NCBI GenBank assembly: GCA_025699075.1
Contig: JAILWG010000001.1
Span: 62,001 to 126,000 of the forward strand
DNA from: Candidatus Nitrosopumilus sp.
GTDB lineage: Archaea > Thermoproteota > Nitrososphaeria > Nitrososphaerales > Nitrosopumilaceae
Direction of reading: 5' to 3'
Length of the DNA stretch: 64,000 bases
In this document: piece by piece, positions 1 through 7,411 of the stretch
Layout: every line of letters begins with the position of its first letter
How positions within the stretch are numbered: position 1 is the first letter of the stretch
The notes under the pieces: generated by a model
The model's input: the letters and a program-made list of their open reading frames with translations, nothing else
Databases searched by the model: none
Told to the model about the DNA's origin: nothing
Position numbers and translations under genes: made by a program

Positions 1-39
1 GGCAATATTGTTAAAAACACTCTAGGTTAGATTGTAATC

Positions 40-198
40 ATGGCTACATTAACCAACAAACAACACGAAAAACAACAAGATTCTAGAATCAAGAAACTAG
101 AGAACTATCTAAATCAAGACAAAAAAGAAATGACTAAACTCAAGAACAAAATAAAAACTCTAGAGGCAAAGGTCAAGAAACTGGAGAAAAAGAAATGA
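40..198 (+). CDS. 52-aa charged coiled-coil micro-protein
   Basis: The ATG opens a 52-codon frame made almost entirely of Lys, Glu, Gln, Asn and Leu. Leucines and isoleucines recur with heptad-like spacing (KKLENYLNQDKK, then LKNKIKTLEAKVKKLEKK), so a single amphipathic coiled coil is likely. There are no cysteines and no membrane segment. Its stop codon overlaps the ATG of the next micro-gene by four bases (ATGA), which argues that both are translated together. Function unknown; it could dimerise or serve as a cytoplasmic partner of the membrane peptide encoded next. Confidence 0.55.
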   Translation: MATLTNKQHEKQQDSRIKKLENYLNQDKKEMTKLKNKIKTLEAKVKKLEKKK

Positions 199-296
199 AT
201 CTAAAATTACTTCGCAACTTGGGTATTGCTTCGGCAGTTGTAATTACAGTAATATTTGCAATTGGATTTCTTGATGATATTAGTGGTGTTCCTTAG
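195..296 (+). CDS. 33-aa single-span membrane peptide
   Basis: The frame starts with ATG inside the stop codon of the preceding coiled-coil gene. After a short basic start (MNLKLLRNLG) comes one hydrophobic segment of about 17 residues (IASAVVITVIFAIGFL) and then a short acidic tail, so it is probably a single-pass membrane peptide with the N-terminus inside. Overlap coupling suggests a two-gene unit. No family recognised; the short length keeps confidence moderate. Confidence 0.5.
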   Translation: MNLKLLRNLGIASAVVITVIFAIGFLDDISGVP

Positions 297-558
297 ATTC
301 TAAATTCTTTTAAGAATAAGTAATATTATTATGTTCACTGTAATTCTGAACTGTATTGAAACTACCTAAAAATGAGATAAATGCTATAATTTTTAGTATG
401 TCGTTATTGGCAGGGATTACCCTATACACATATTCGACTCTTTTGTAACATCAAAAATCATTCCGTTCCGGATTGGTTAATCTGATCGGTATTTAATCAC
501 GAAAAGTTTACTCCCAACTTTAATATAATTAGCGATTTTTTTCCAAATCAGAAATCTA

Positions 559-1209
559 TTGCTAGTAATTTTTGATGTTGAGGGAGTTTTGTATGATGAA
601 GAATATCTGCCAATTCTTGCAGAAAAATTACACAAAGAAGATGAGATTTGGGAAATTACTAAACAAGGAATTCAAGGAAAAATTAACTGGGAAGAAGGAT
701 TGCGAACTAGGGTTGCCGCATTAAAAGGGCTAGATGAAAAAACCTGTCAGGAAGTCTCTGATGCATTACCTATAATGACTGGTGCAAAAGAAGCTTGTAG
801 AGCATTAAAGGATGCTGGGTGGAAACTCATGGCTGTATCTGGTGGCTTTACCTTGATGATGCATAGGTTACAAAAAGAATTAGATCTCGATTTTGTTTAT
901 TCAAACGAGTTAGTTTTCAAAGATGGAAAACTAGATGATGTGATTATTAATGTTGATTCTGATAAATCAAAAGCCGCCCGAATAAAAATTGAAGAATGGG
1001 GTGAGAAGAAAGAAAATATTGTTTGTGTTGTTGACGGTGCAAATGATGTAAAATTATTTGATATTTGTGGATTAGGCATTGCATACCGTGCACAAGATAT
1101 TGTCAAAGATTTGGCTACTACCACTTTGGAGGAAAAAGACCTTTCTAAAATTATAGACATTATCAATAAACACTATAAACTTGAATTACAATCTGCAACC
1201 CCTGCATAA
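559..1209 (+). CDS. HAD-family phosphatase, SerB/ThrH-like
   Basis: 216-residue haloacid-dehalogenase phosphatase of the phosphoserine phosphatase type. Motif I lies at the extreme N-terminus as FDVEGVLY, so the usual second Asp of DxD is Glu, as in ThrH-type enzymes (DLEG). A helical cap follows (residues 15-75), then motif II AVSGG near residue 94 and motif IV VDGANDV near 158-164. The likely reaction is dephosphorylation of phosphoserine or a related phosphomonoester in serine synthesis, but the substrate is inferred. The start is TTG; no earlier ATG keeps motif I at the normal N-terminal position. A convergent frame inside it is a shadow. Confidence 0.8.
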   Translation: MLVIFDVEGVLYDEEYLPILAEKLHKEDEIWEITKQGIQGKINWEEGLRTRVAALKGLDEKTCQEVSDALPIMTGAKEACRALKDAGWKLMAVSGGFTLMMHRLQKELDLDFVYSNELVFKDGKLDDVIINVDSDKSKAARIKIEEWGEKKENIVCVVDGANDVKLFDICGLGIAYRAQDIVKDLATTTLEEKDLSKIIDIINKHYKLELQSATPA

Positions 1210-1243
1210 ACAATTTTTTAGTTGATTGTTTCAGATATCATAA

Positions 1244-1969
1244 TTGCAAATTATTCCAATTCACATTGAAAAAGAGATAGAACCTAATGATGATCTTTCT
1301 GAGATTATTCTAAATTCTGGAAAATTAAATGATGGTGATATCTTAGTTATTGCCCAGAAAGTTATCTCTAAACAGGAAGGACGTTTGATAGATTTGTCCA
1401 CCGTCGTTCCTTCATTGTTGGCTGAAGGCATTAGTTCAGAATATCAAAAGGATCCAAAAATCACTGAATTAATTTTATCTGAATCCAAACGTATTGTTCG
1501 AATGACAAATGGTATTATGATAGTTGAAACACATCATGGTTTTATCTGTGCAAATGCTGGAGTAGACGAAAGCAATGTTAAAGAAGGATATGCAACACTA
1601 TTGCCTGTTAATTCTGACGTTTCTGCACAAAAGATTAGAGAAAAAATTTTTGAACAATCTAAAAAAAATGTTGCAATTATAATTTCAGATACATTCGGCC
1701 GTCCTTTTAGGATGGGACAAACTAATCATGCAATTGGAGTGTCTGGATTAAATCCTATTTTGGATTATGAGGGAACTTTCGACTCTTTTAACAAAATTTT
1801 ACGTGTTACTGCAATTGCAATCGCTGATGAACTTGCCTCTGCATCAGAACTTGTTATGGGAAAATCTTTGAAATGCCCCGTTGCAATTATTCGTAACTAT
1901 TCTTTCAAATCTGAAAATCACTCCGTTAATGAATTAATTCGTTCTGAAAATGAAGATCTTTTTAGATGA
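1244..1969 (+). CDS. cofE: Coenzyme F420-0:L-glutamate ligase CofE
   Basis: 241 residues, the normal size of archaeal CofE, which adds gamma-linked glutamates to F420-0 using GTP. Diagnostic stretches are the N-terminal GDILVIAQKVISKQEG, the central HGFICANAGVDESN, and the segment DTFGRPFRMGQTNHAIGVSG near residues 149-168, which belongs to the nucleotide and metal site of this family. The start is TTG, only 34 bases after the HAD phosphatase, so the two genes may be co-transcribed. It implies that the organism makes polyglutamylated F420, as known for thaumarchaea. Confidence 0.93.
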   Translation: MQIIPIHIEKEIEPNDDLSEIILNSGKLNDGDILVIAQKVISKQEGRLIDLSTVVPSLLAEGISSEYQKDPKITELILSESKRIVRMTNGIMIVETHHGFICANAGVDESNVKEGYATLLPVNSDVSAQKIREKIFEQSKKNVAIIISDTFGRPFRMGQTNHAIGVSGLNPILDYEGTFDSFNKILRVTAIAIADELASASELVMGKSLKCPVAIIRNYSFKSENHSVNELIRSENEDLFR

Positions 1970-2149
1970 TTTTTAAAATCTTGTTTTAACTCAAGTAGGA
2001 CAAGATAAAACCAAATACAGAATATTTTTGTGAAATAGAGATAATTCAAGAAGGGGATCCCGATTATGGTAACAATAGATCAGTGAATAAAACAAGAGTC
2101 AAATTTAAGACTATCACATAAAACCAAATTTCAATTCAACAATAAGCAA

Positions 2150-2425
2150 CTATTCTAAACATGATTTACATAATTTTTCATTGATCATACTGTTTTTTGG
2201 TATGAATTCATTTTCACAATTAGCACATACATTAAGTAAGCATAGTCCCTTGACGGTATTTTGATTCTTTTCTGTATTGATTATTTTGATTTTATTTTTT
2301 ACCTCGTTTGACTTTTCAATGGAGTTTGAATTATCATTCATTCTTCTAATTTCTTCACCCATTTTGCTAATCTCTTCCGTTGACAGTTGTATTTTGAATT
2401 CATTATCTCTAGATGTGTTCTCCAT
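2150..2425 (-). CDS. 91-aa protein with C-terminal zinc ribbon
   Basis: The first 60 residues are polar and Asn/Lys/Glu-rich with low complexity (probably disordered or helical). The C-terminus holds CANC and CKSC separated by 17 residues, a typical small zinc ribbon. It lies 13 bases downstream of the TFB gene on the same strand, so the two are probably one transcript. The position after a transcription factor and the zinc ribbon hint at a nucleic-acid or TFB-associated role, but that is inference; no family recognised. Confidence 0.7.
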   Translation of the reverse strand: MENTSRDNEFKIQLSTEEISKMGEEIRRMNDNSNSIEKSNEVKNKIKIINTEKNQNTVKGLCLLNVCANCENEFIPKNSMINEKLCKSCLE

Positions 2426-2438
2426 TTTTTAATCCAAA

Positions 2439-3368
2439 TCAAATTAATGTGGAAAACAAATCCAATTTTATTTTAAATTCATGAATTCTGTTCCTTATTG
2501 AAACTGTACTGGTGTTTGCAGCTTTTGCTATTTCTGTTTGAGATTTTGATTCTCCTGTAATTACACATGCTGCATAAATTGCAGTAGCTGCCATAATTTC
2601 TGGATTTTTACCAGCTATGATTCCTACATCTTGAGCTGCAGTTAAAATTTGTGTAGCTTTACGAACTGTTTTTTCAGATGACCCTATTTTACTTGCAATT
2701 TTACTAATTGATTTTATTGGATCTACTATAGACACATTAAATTCTAATTCTCTAAACAGTATGCGATATGCACGTGCAATTTCTTTTCTTTTGATTACAA
2801 ATTGACTTGCAATTTCAGTTAGTGATCTATGGTGTTCTAAATCTCGACATGAAGCATACAGACATGCTGCTGCAATAGATTTCACAGTTCTACCACGAAT
2901 AAGATTTCGTTCAATTGCCTTTCTATAAAAAAGAGATGCTCGTTCAACAACAGTATCAGATAAGCCTAATTTTGATTGTACTTTGTCAAATTCTACAAGC
3001 GCGATTCTGAGATTCCTATCTGCAGAGTTTTTTGTCTGTGATCGGCTATCCCATTTGCGTAATCTGTCAAACATCTGGGTAGTTTTTACTGAAAGTGGCT
3101 TTCCGACTGAATCTCTATTTTGTACACCTATTCTTGTATTAAGCCCCTTGTCATGCATTTTCAATGACAATCCAGGGCCTGTTCTAGCAGTGTCTATGGT
3201 ATCTGAAATAAGCCTGCGCTCCATTCCTCTATCTTCCGCATTCTCTGAAATAACAAACCCACAACTTGAGCAAATAGTTTCACCAGTGATTTGATCAGTT
3301 ACAAATTTTGAGGCATGACAATAATTACAAAATATTTTTGTTTTTTTAATTACCTGTACTGTGGTCAA
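2439..3368 (-). CDS. tfb: Transcription initiation factor B (TFB)
   Basis: 309-residue archaeal homologue of TFIIB that recruits RNA polymerase to TBP-bound promoters. An N-terminal zinc ribbon uses Cys14, Cys17, Cys33 and Cys36. The B-reader/linker region follows (ISENAEDRG, then TGPGLSLKMHDKGLNT), then two cyclin-like repeats at about 110-200 and 205-305. The second repeat carries the expected HTH (KSQTEIAKAANTSTVSIRNR). The start is ATG; length is normal. Thaumarchaea usually carry several TFB copies, so this one may serve a promoter subset. It is followed by two small zinc-protein genes on either side of its strand. Confidence 0.95.
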   Translation of the reverse strand: MTTVQVIKKTKIFCNYCHASKFVTDQITGETICSSCGFVISENAEDRGMERRLISDTIDTARTGPGLSLKMHDKGLNTRIGVQNRDSVGKPLSVKTTQMFDRLRKWDSRSQTKNSADRNLRIALVEFDKVQSKLGLSDTVVERASLFYRKAIERNLIRGRTVKSIAAACLYASCRDLEHHRSLTEIASQFVIKRKEIARAYRILFRELEFNVSIVDPIKSISKIASKIGSSEKTVRKATQILTAAQDVGIIAGKNPEIMAATAIYAACVITGESKSQTEIAKAANTSTVSIRNRIHEFKIKLDLFSTLI

Positions 3369-3377
3369 TAATTTTTC

Positions 3378-3542
3378 CTAAACTGTAACAGGTATTTTTT
3401 TAATGATGCAATTTGTATGAATTTCTTTTTCCGTACTAATATTGCAATTGTGGCAAATAAACTCAATTGGGCTCTCACATTTAGGACAATTTTGACATAC
3501 ATCCATTATTCCACCACATTTTCTACAAGAGGTTATTTTCAT
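3378..3542 (-). CDS. 54-aa multi-CxxC zinc-binding protein
   Basis: Codons read MKITSCRKCGG at the start and contain Cys at 6, 9, 16, 19, 22, 30, 33 and 45. The pairs CRKC, CQNCPKC and CHNC give enough ligands for two zinc sites, as in double zinc-ribbon proteins. The stop lies nine bases before the TFB start on the same strand, so it is the first gene of a zinc protein - TFB - zinc protein unit. Too short for a confident family; regulatory or RNA-binding roles are possible. Confidence 0.65.
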   Translation of the reverse strand: MKITSCRKCGGIMDVCQNCPKCESPIEFICHNCNISTEKEIHTNCIIKKIPVTV

Positions 3543-3668
3543 TGATTATGATATGTTGTTCTTTGTATTAAAGGAGAGTAAAATTAGTAGACACTAATCA
3601 TTACATCAATTTGGCTTAAAGAGTTTCTATAATTGCAGGTTAATTAGGATGAAACGACCATCAATACT

Positions 3669-3767
3669 ATGAACACCATTCCATCCAACTATCAAAAAAC
3701 ATGCTCAGATTGTAAGAGAATTCATTGCCAAAAAGGTTGTAATTGCGATTGTCATTGGGAACCATGA
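3669..3767 (+). CDS. 32-aa Cys-rich peptide with CxCxCH motif
   Basis: Short ATG frame with the pattern CSDCKRIHCQKGCNCDCHWEP. Six cysteines and two histidines fall in its second half. The CxCDCH ending is shared with the 44-aa peptide at 54427-54561 and resembles the CxCxxC end of the peptide at 40303-40398, which supports real coding despite the size. Probably a zinc- or other metal-binding mini-protein. No ribosome-binding site is evident. Confidence 0.45.
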   Translation: MNTIPSNYQKTCSDCKRIHCQKGCNCDCHWEP

Positions 3768-3813
3768 TGAATAATATAGATTTGAAATTGGGAGATTCTC
3801 AATAGGACAAAAA

Positions 3814-4341
3814 ATGATGTTGTTTAATTTTGAAAATATTTTTCTGCAAATTCCACAAACCCTTGATTTATCAGTAATTGCAATTATTGTAAGTTCTGTA
3901 ACTGCAACAATACTTGCAGCAATGGTGGCAATTACTTGGAAAAACATTCATCAAAGTACCAATACTACTTACTCACAATTACTACGAGGATTTCATGAAG
4001 ATTTAACAAATCGGCTTAACAAAAACTCCGTTCTTAAAACTACGGATGACTGTAAAAGATATGCAAATGATTATCTGAACACTGTAGATGAGATAGCATT
4101 TTTGGATGTTACAGATAAAATACCAAAAGGAATCGCCACCTATCTTGAACGGTTCTTTGCTTATGGTTTGAATATTATTGGTTGGTATGATGATATGGTC
4201 GGAGAGAATTTTTTAGATACTGCTAAGAAAAACTGGCCAAACTATTTTCTTTATTGTGAAAAACATAAAATACATCTTAATCCTGATGATAAACTCCCGA
4301 AAATTATGTTAGATTATAACAAACTACAAGATAGTGAATAA
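3814..4341 (+). CDS. 175-aa hypothetical protein with one N-terminal membrane span
   Basis: A hydrophobic segment at residues 17-42 (LDLSVIAIIVSSVTATILAA and following) anchors the protein; the rest is a soluble, mostly helical domain with many aromatic residues. The layout resembles small DUF4760-like anchored proteins, but that assignment is weak. The two adjacent Met codons leave the exact start open. It stands alone among mini-genes and has no obvious operon partner. Confidence 0.7.
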   Translation: MMLFNFENIFLQIPQTLDLSVIAIIVSSVTATILAAMVAITWKNIHQSTNTTYSQLLRGFHEDLTNRLNKNSVLKTTDDCKRYANDYLNTVDEIAFLDVTDKIPKGIATYLERFFAYGLNIIGWYDDMVGENFLDTAKKNWPNYFLYCEKHKIHLNPDDKLPKIMLDYNKLQDSE

Positions 4342-4433
4342 TAGTGAATAATAATGATCAAGAACAGAATCATGTTTTCCAGACAGATTCAAAATTTGGA
4401 ATGTGATAAAACCAAAGAGATGAATATCCTGTT

Positions 4434-4562
4434 TTGACATTTAACACAGTTTCTCAGAACGCATGCTCTCATGATGCCAAGGTCAGGATGGCACGATACA
4501 AGAACATGTACGAATGTACACGATGCCACAAATTCATCTACGTAGATATGGAACCTAACTAA
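4434..4562 (+). CDS. Possible 42-aa zinc-finger peptide
   Basis: A TTG-initiated frame of 42 codons, or 24 codons from the internal ATG at 4488. It contains NACSHDAK and then YECTRCHKFIYVD, giving C-x-H and C-x2-C(H) ligand sets typical of the local mini zinc proteins. Open frame length is short and the start uncertain, so this may be a fragment of a decayed gene. Confidence 0.35.
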   Translation: MTFNTVSQNACSHDAKVRMARYKNMYECTRCHKFIYVDMEPN

Positions 4563-4900
4563 AACATTAGATAAACATCTGAGATATCTATTCCCAGAAG
4601 GAGTTTACCATTATGATTGTGTCATCCAAACTCCATGCAAGACCGTCTTGTGGAATCCAAATAGAACCTCACAGACACGAATCTCTACAGTTTCAAACTT
4701 TTATTGATTAATTCTGATTTAGCAATAAGCAGTTTATTTCAAATCAAGTAAAGAAATTATGGATTAGTGTTTAGTTACAAAATTGATATATTTGGAAATT
4801 CTGTGATCATAGAAAATATGACAACAAGGATCAATCAAAGAGACATAAAACACAACCTGTCTATAGTCACTTAATATACTTGATCGGGACTACAGTGCTT
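4563..4900 (+). other. Gene-free stretch, nothing supported
   Basis: About 340 bases without a convincing gene, RNA or repeat. Two short overlapping open frames (one of 32 codons starting at 4613, one of about 50 codons lacking a start) contain scattered Cys and His residues and may be remnants of mini-genes like those around them. Confidence 0.3.
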
Positions 4901-4996
4901 GTGAAGTACTGCCACAGTTGTTTAACTCCAATTAACAGGTATTCAAAAGAAGAGTATTGTTTGATATGTCAAAGAAACAAAATCATCTCAGATTAA
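4901..4996 (+). CDS. 31-aa double-CxxC zinc-ribbon peptide
   Basis: GTG-initiated frame beginning MKYCHSCLTPINRY and containing a second pair as YCLIC. The CxxC-x12-CxxC pattern is that of a minimal treble-clef or ribbon knuckle. A GTG six bases upstream is an alternative start. It fits the neighbouring group of mini zinc proteins. Function unknown. Confidence 0.45.
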   Translation: MKYCHSCLTPINRYSKEEYCLICQRNKIISD

Positions 4997-5030
4997 CTTG
5001 GTTTTAGAAATGCAGACATTCAATTGAATT

Positions 5031-5159
5031 CTAATTTTGTTCTTTCCGAATGTCTTTTTTTAATTTATCAAGAGTTTCCGAATATTCTTTTTTAGCCAAA
5101 TTTTCAGGTTTTGTTTTGTTATTTTTGTTAATTTGTCGATGTTCTGTTTGTTTTTTCAT
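5031..5159 (-). CDS. 42-aa Lys/Glu-rich basic peptide
   Basis: ATG frame starting MKKQTEHRQINKNNK and ending KLKKDIRKEQN. It is strongly charged, without cysteines, and predicted to be helical in its second half (EYSETLDKLKKDIRKE). It is divergent from the mini-gene cassette that begins at 5274, with which it may share a promoter region. Similar charged peptides occur elsewhere in the window. Function unknown. Confidence 0.45.
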   Translation of the reverse strand: MKKQTEHRQINKNNKTKPENLAKKEYSETLDKLKKDIRKEQN

Positions 5160-5273
5160 AATGATGTTTGTTATGGTTAGTCACTCTAATAGTTAAGGGG
5201 AAGCATAGTTGTGTCTATTCTATAGCAAATCAACTACATCTTGTCTTAATAAGTAGGAACGACCTATGTAATC

Positions 5274-5384
5274 ATGTTAAAAAATATTTTTGCAAGACTG
5301 AAAGGAAAACAAGAAAAGACATCAAAGGACGTAAACGAATTCACTAAATCTGGAAAAACAAAAACAGAGGATCTAGAAAAATAA
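5274..5384 (+). CDS. 36-aa basic peptide, cassette copy 1 first gene
   Basis: Begins MLKNIFARLKGKQEK and continues as a polar Lys/Thr/Glu chain ending TEDLEK. The N-terminal amphipathic patch (hydrophobic L, I, F with basic residues) matches the peptide at 40503-40616, which begins MFKKILEKLKN and has the same length within one residue. Its TAA stop directly abuts the ATG of the C2H2 mini zinc finger, so the two are translationally linked. Recurrence of the same gene pair elsewhere in the window is the main evidence that it is real. Confidence 0.6.
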   Translation: MLKNIFARLKGKQEKTSKDVNEFTKSGKTKTEDLEK

Positions 5385-5513
5385 ATGACATATCATTGCA
5401 AACACTGCAAATTTACTTGGGATCCCTCTGAAGGGGATATTCAAAAACTACTTCTTCATGAAAAGACTCATCTCAAAGAAAAGGCAACCACCATTGCAGG
5501 AAAAACGGCATAA
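5385..5513 (+). CDS. 42-aa C2H2 mini zinc finger, cassette copy 1
   Basis: Starts MTYHCKHCKFTWD and carries LLLHEKTHLKEK. Cys5, Cys8, His25 and His29 form a CX2C-X16-HX3H finger. The second family member at 40399-40506 has the same four positions and the same HEKTHxK ending, so this is a genuine conserved protein. The residues between ligands (F10, W12, L22-L24) would make the core of a beta-beta-alpha finger. DNA or RNA binding is likely from the fold and the basic tail, but not shown. Confidence 0.75.
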   Translation: MTYHCKHCKFTWDPSEGDIQKLLLHEKTHLKEKATTIAGKTA

Positions 5514-5517
5514 GACC

Positions 5518-5643
5518 ATGATTGCAAATGAGGATTTGAGATCCTGTGAGAATTGTGGTAACGTGTTCTTAAAAAAAATAGCAACCAAGTTGACAAACAG
5601 ATGTCCTGCGTGTAATGTGTGGAGGAAAGACTCTATCCAATGA
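5518..5643 (+). CDS. 41-aa zinc-ribbon peptide, third gene of cassette copy 1
   Basis: Starts MIANEDLRSCENCGNVF with a second pair CPAC, giving CxxC-x17-CxxC. A longer version starting at 5458 would overlap the preceding finger gene in another frame and is less likely. The ATG lies four bases after the upstream stop, and its own stop overlaps the next start (ATGA), which indicates a compact operon with the cassette and the following coiled-coil gene. Confidence 0.6.
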   Translation: MIANEDLRSCENCGNVFLKKIATKLTNRCPACNVWRKDSIQ

Positions 5644-6080
5644 CATCAAATATGTTATCTTGCAAAACCAAATTGAGTGAAGAGAGAGTAATACATACTA
5701 CAGAATACATGCACAAAGACATAGCTGATGGAACTGAAGTTTGTATACTAAAATATCCATTAACACTTGAGGAATGGAATCAGATTCTAAAAAATCATGA
5801 AATAGTTACAAAAATGACTGAACAGCAGGATAATTCAAAGCAAAATCCTAATGAGTATATGCAGAAGATTAATTCTACAATAGAATATGGAGAAAATAAG
5901 ATCAGGCAGATCCAAAAAAGGATCTCAACAAACGAGGTTAATCAGGAATCAATGGAATTTCATTCAGATTATGATTACAAAGACTTGCTCAAGGAATTAA
6001 ACGAATCAGAAAAGGAACACAAAAAAGATTTGAGGTTATTTCTTGACTTGCTTTGCAAATATAAAATCACAAGCAAATGA
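5640..6080 (+). CDS. 146-aa hypothetical coiled-coil protein
   Basis: Start chosen at the ATG overlapping the upstream TGA by four bases; an earlier in-frame GTG at 5619 would extend it seven residues into the previous gene. The first 65 residues look globular (VCILKYPLTLEEWNQILKNH), the remainder is charged and helical (about 80-146), consistent with a coiled coil. Two scattered cysteines do not make a zinc site. Last gene of the 5.3-6.1 kb mini-operon. Function unknown. Confidence 0.7.
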   Translation: MTSNMLSCKTKLSEERVIHTTEYMHKDIADGTEVCILKYPLTLEEWNQILKNHEIVTKMTEQQDNSKQNPNEYMQKINSTIEYGENKIRQIQKRISTNEVNQESMEFHSDYDYKDLLKELNESEKEHKKDLRLFLDLLCKYKITSK

Positions 6081-6171
6081 ATTGTGAAAGATACCCTGTC
6101 CTGTACATAATGAAATTCTGATATTCAAAACGGTTTTTACAACATCTTAATTAATTAGAAAATAGTAATCC

Positions 6172-6345
6172 ATGACATCTATGAATAAATTACATGTATG
6201 CGAAAAATGTGGGAGTAATTTTTCTAAAATAGTAGGGATCATAAACATTTCAAAATGCCCTCAATGCAAAGAAATTGGTTTTGACATGACAACTCCTAAA
6301 ACAGGATTTGAGGATGATGGAGAATATTTGAATGAAGAAGGATGA
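6172..6345 (+). CDS. 57-aa zinc-ribbon protein
   Basis: Starts MTSMNKLHVCEKCGSNF and contains CPQC, giving CxxC-x17-CxxC, then an acidic tail rich in Asp, Glu and Gly. A second Met at position 4 is an alternative start. It is the same architecture as the zinc ribbon at 5518 but with a different tail. Stand-alone gene; function unknown. Confidence 0.6.
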   Translation: MTSMNKLHVCEKCGSNFSKIVGIINISKCPQCKEIGFDMTTPKTGFEDDGEYLNEEG

Positions 6346-6630
6346 TGATTGAAATGAAGGTTTTTGTTTCCGTGTGTGTCTAATTTGGTTTTACCTACAA
6401 ACCTATTGACGGCATATTCAGTTCAATTGACATGTATTAAACCAAGAGAATGATTGGTTTGTGACCTTTACTTAGATTCTAATCATTTAACTGGATAGTA
6501 AAAATGACAACTAGGACATATCCGCCATTGAGTATCTGACTTTCTAATCTTCTCACATAGAATGTGGCAATTCTAAACTCTTTTGAGAATAATCAATATA
6601 CTTAAGTTCTTAGAAAATGTGATCAATGTT

Positions 6631-6786
6631 ATGGGATTTCTAGACAAATTCAAAAAAACTAAAGACACATCAATTGATTCTGAAAATAGGTCATCTGAGC
6701 AAGAAGAGATGAGAGACGAACAGCATCAACTTGACTTGAAAGAAAATTATGAAAGTGACGAAAATTATGAAGAATCTAAAGACTAG
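6631..6786 (+). CDS. 51-aa basic-start, acidic-tail peptide
   Basis: The ATG at 6631 gives MGFLDKFKKTKDTS followed by a strongly acidic Glu/Asp/Ser/Asn tail. A start 48 bases upstream is possible but adds a less typical N-terminus. The opening amphipathic patch is like those of the cassette peptides at 5274 and 40503, and it too is followed by a Cys-rich mini-gene, so it may be a diverged relative. Possibly membrane-surface associated through the patch; function unknown. Confidence 0.5.
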   Translation: MGFLDKFKKTKDTSIDSENRSSEQEEMRDEQHQLDLKENYESDENYEESKD

Positions 6787-6827
6787 TTAGTCATACTTAA
6801 GTTCAGAAAAAATATCTTTTAACGACA

Positions 6828-6941
6828 ATGAACAAAATGTGTTCTTGCAAGTGTGGTTGTGAACGAAAAATATCCAATGTCTATTACGATACTTGTATCT
6901 TTTGTCTGCTTGGAGAACACAAAAATGAATCAAACTCTTAA
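6828..6941 (+). CDS. 37-aa Cys-rich peptide
   Basis: Starts MNKMCSCKCGCERKIS and continues with DTCIFCLLGEH. Four cysteines in CxCxCxC spacing precede a CxxC and a His. That density of metal ligands in 37 codons is unlikely by chance, and the alternative frames across this stretch have no such pattern. Probably binds zinc or another thiophilic metal. It lies 41 bases after the 51-aa gene, perhaps in one transcript. Confidence 0.5.
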   Translation: MNKMCSCKCGCERKISNVYYDTCIFCLLGEHKNESNS

Positions 6942-7166
6942 TTTGTTCATTTCTTGTCCAATACCCGGTAAACAATATTTGGCATGTAAACCGATCGATT
7001 TTAGGATAAAATACGGATTTAGGGTTAAATTTTGGGCTCAGAATAAAGTTTTATTTTTAAAATTATTCTAACAATAATGATAGGAAAAGCTAATTGTTAT
7101 AGCTACATTTTCACTTGTTAAAATAGATTTTAATATGACAAATCGGTCTTTATGAAATAGTTACTA

Positions 7167-7403
7167 ATGTCTGAATCTGCTGAAAAAAAATTAGATGCAA
7201 CTGGATTATTTTGTCCTGAACCTGTGTTTAGAACAAAAATTGAAATCGAAAGAATGCAGGTTGGTGAAATTATTACAGTATCTGCTGATGATCCAGCTGC
7301 AGAAGATGATATTTCTAGATGGGTTACCAGAAATGGTCACGAATTATTAGATATGACAAAAGATGGCGAAACCATCACATTCAAAATTAAAAAGGTGAAA
7401 TAA
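7167..7403 (+). CDS. TusA/SirA-family sulfur carrier protein
   Basis: 78-residue protein with the family signature LDATGLFCPEPVFRTK; Cys16 in CPxP is the persulfide-carrying residue. The rest follows the two-layer alpha/beta fold (GEIITVSADDPAAEDDISRW). It relays sulfane sulfur between proteins, for example for tRNA thiolation or cofactor synthesis. The cysteine synthase gene begins eight bases downstream, and a siroheme reductase plus rhodanese lie 9 kb away, which together suggest sulfur assimilation and trafficking. Confidence 0.9.
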   Translation: MSESAEKKLDATGLFCPEPVFRTKIEIERMQVGEIITVSADDPAAEDDISRWVTRNGHELLDMTKDGETITFKIKKVK

Positions 7404-7411
7404 TCAATATC

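Noticed and set aside
1970-2149. Possible small gene between cofE and the 91-aa gene
   Set aside because: Frames are shorter than 20 codons and have no conserved pattern.
3705-3947. 80-codon minus-strand frame
   Set aside because: Shadow of the N-terminal part of the anchored protein at 3814-4341 and of the Cys-rich peptide before it.
4563-4900. Two short overlapping frames with Cys residues between mini-genes
   Set aside because: Either no start codon or no ligand pattern; might be gene remnants but cannot be supported.
5458-5643. Longer start (61 codons) for the zinc ribbon at 5518
   Set aside because: The added 20 residues overlap the C2H2 finger in another frame; the ATG at 5518 directly follows its stop and gives a better operon layout.
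6853-7071. 72-codon plus-strand frame
   Set aside because: It overlaps the Cys-rich mini-gene at 6828-6941 in another frame and has no protein-like pattern in its second half.
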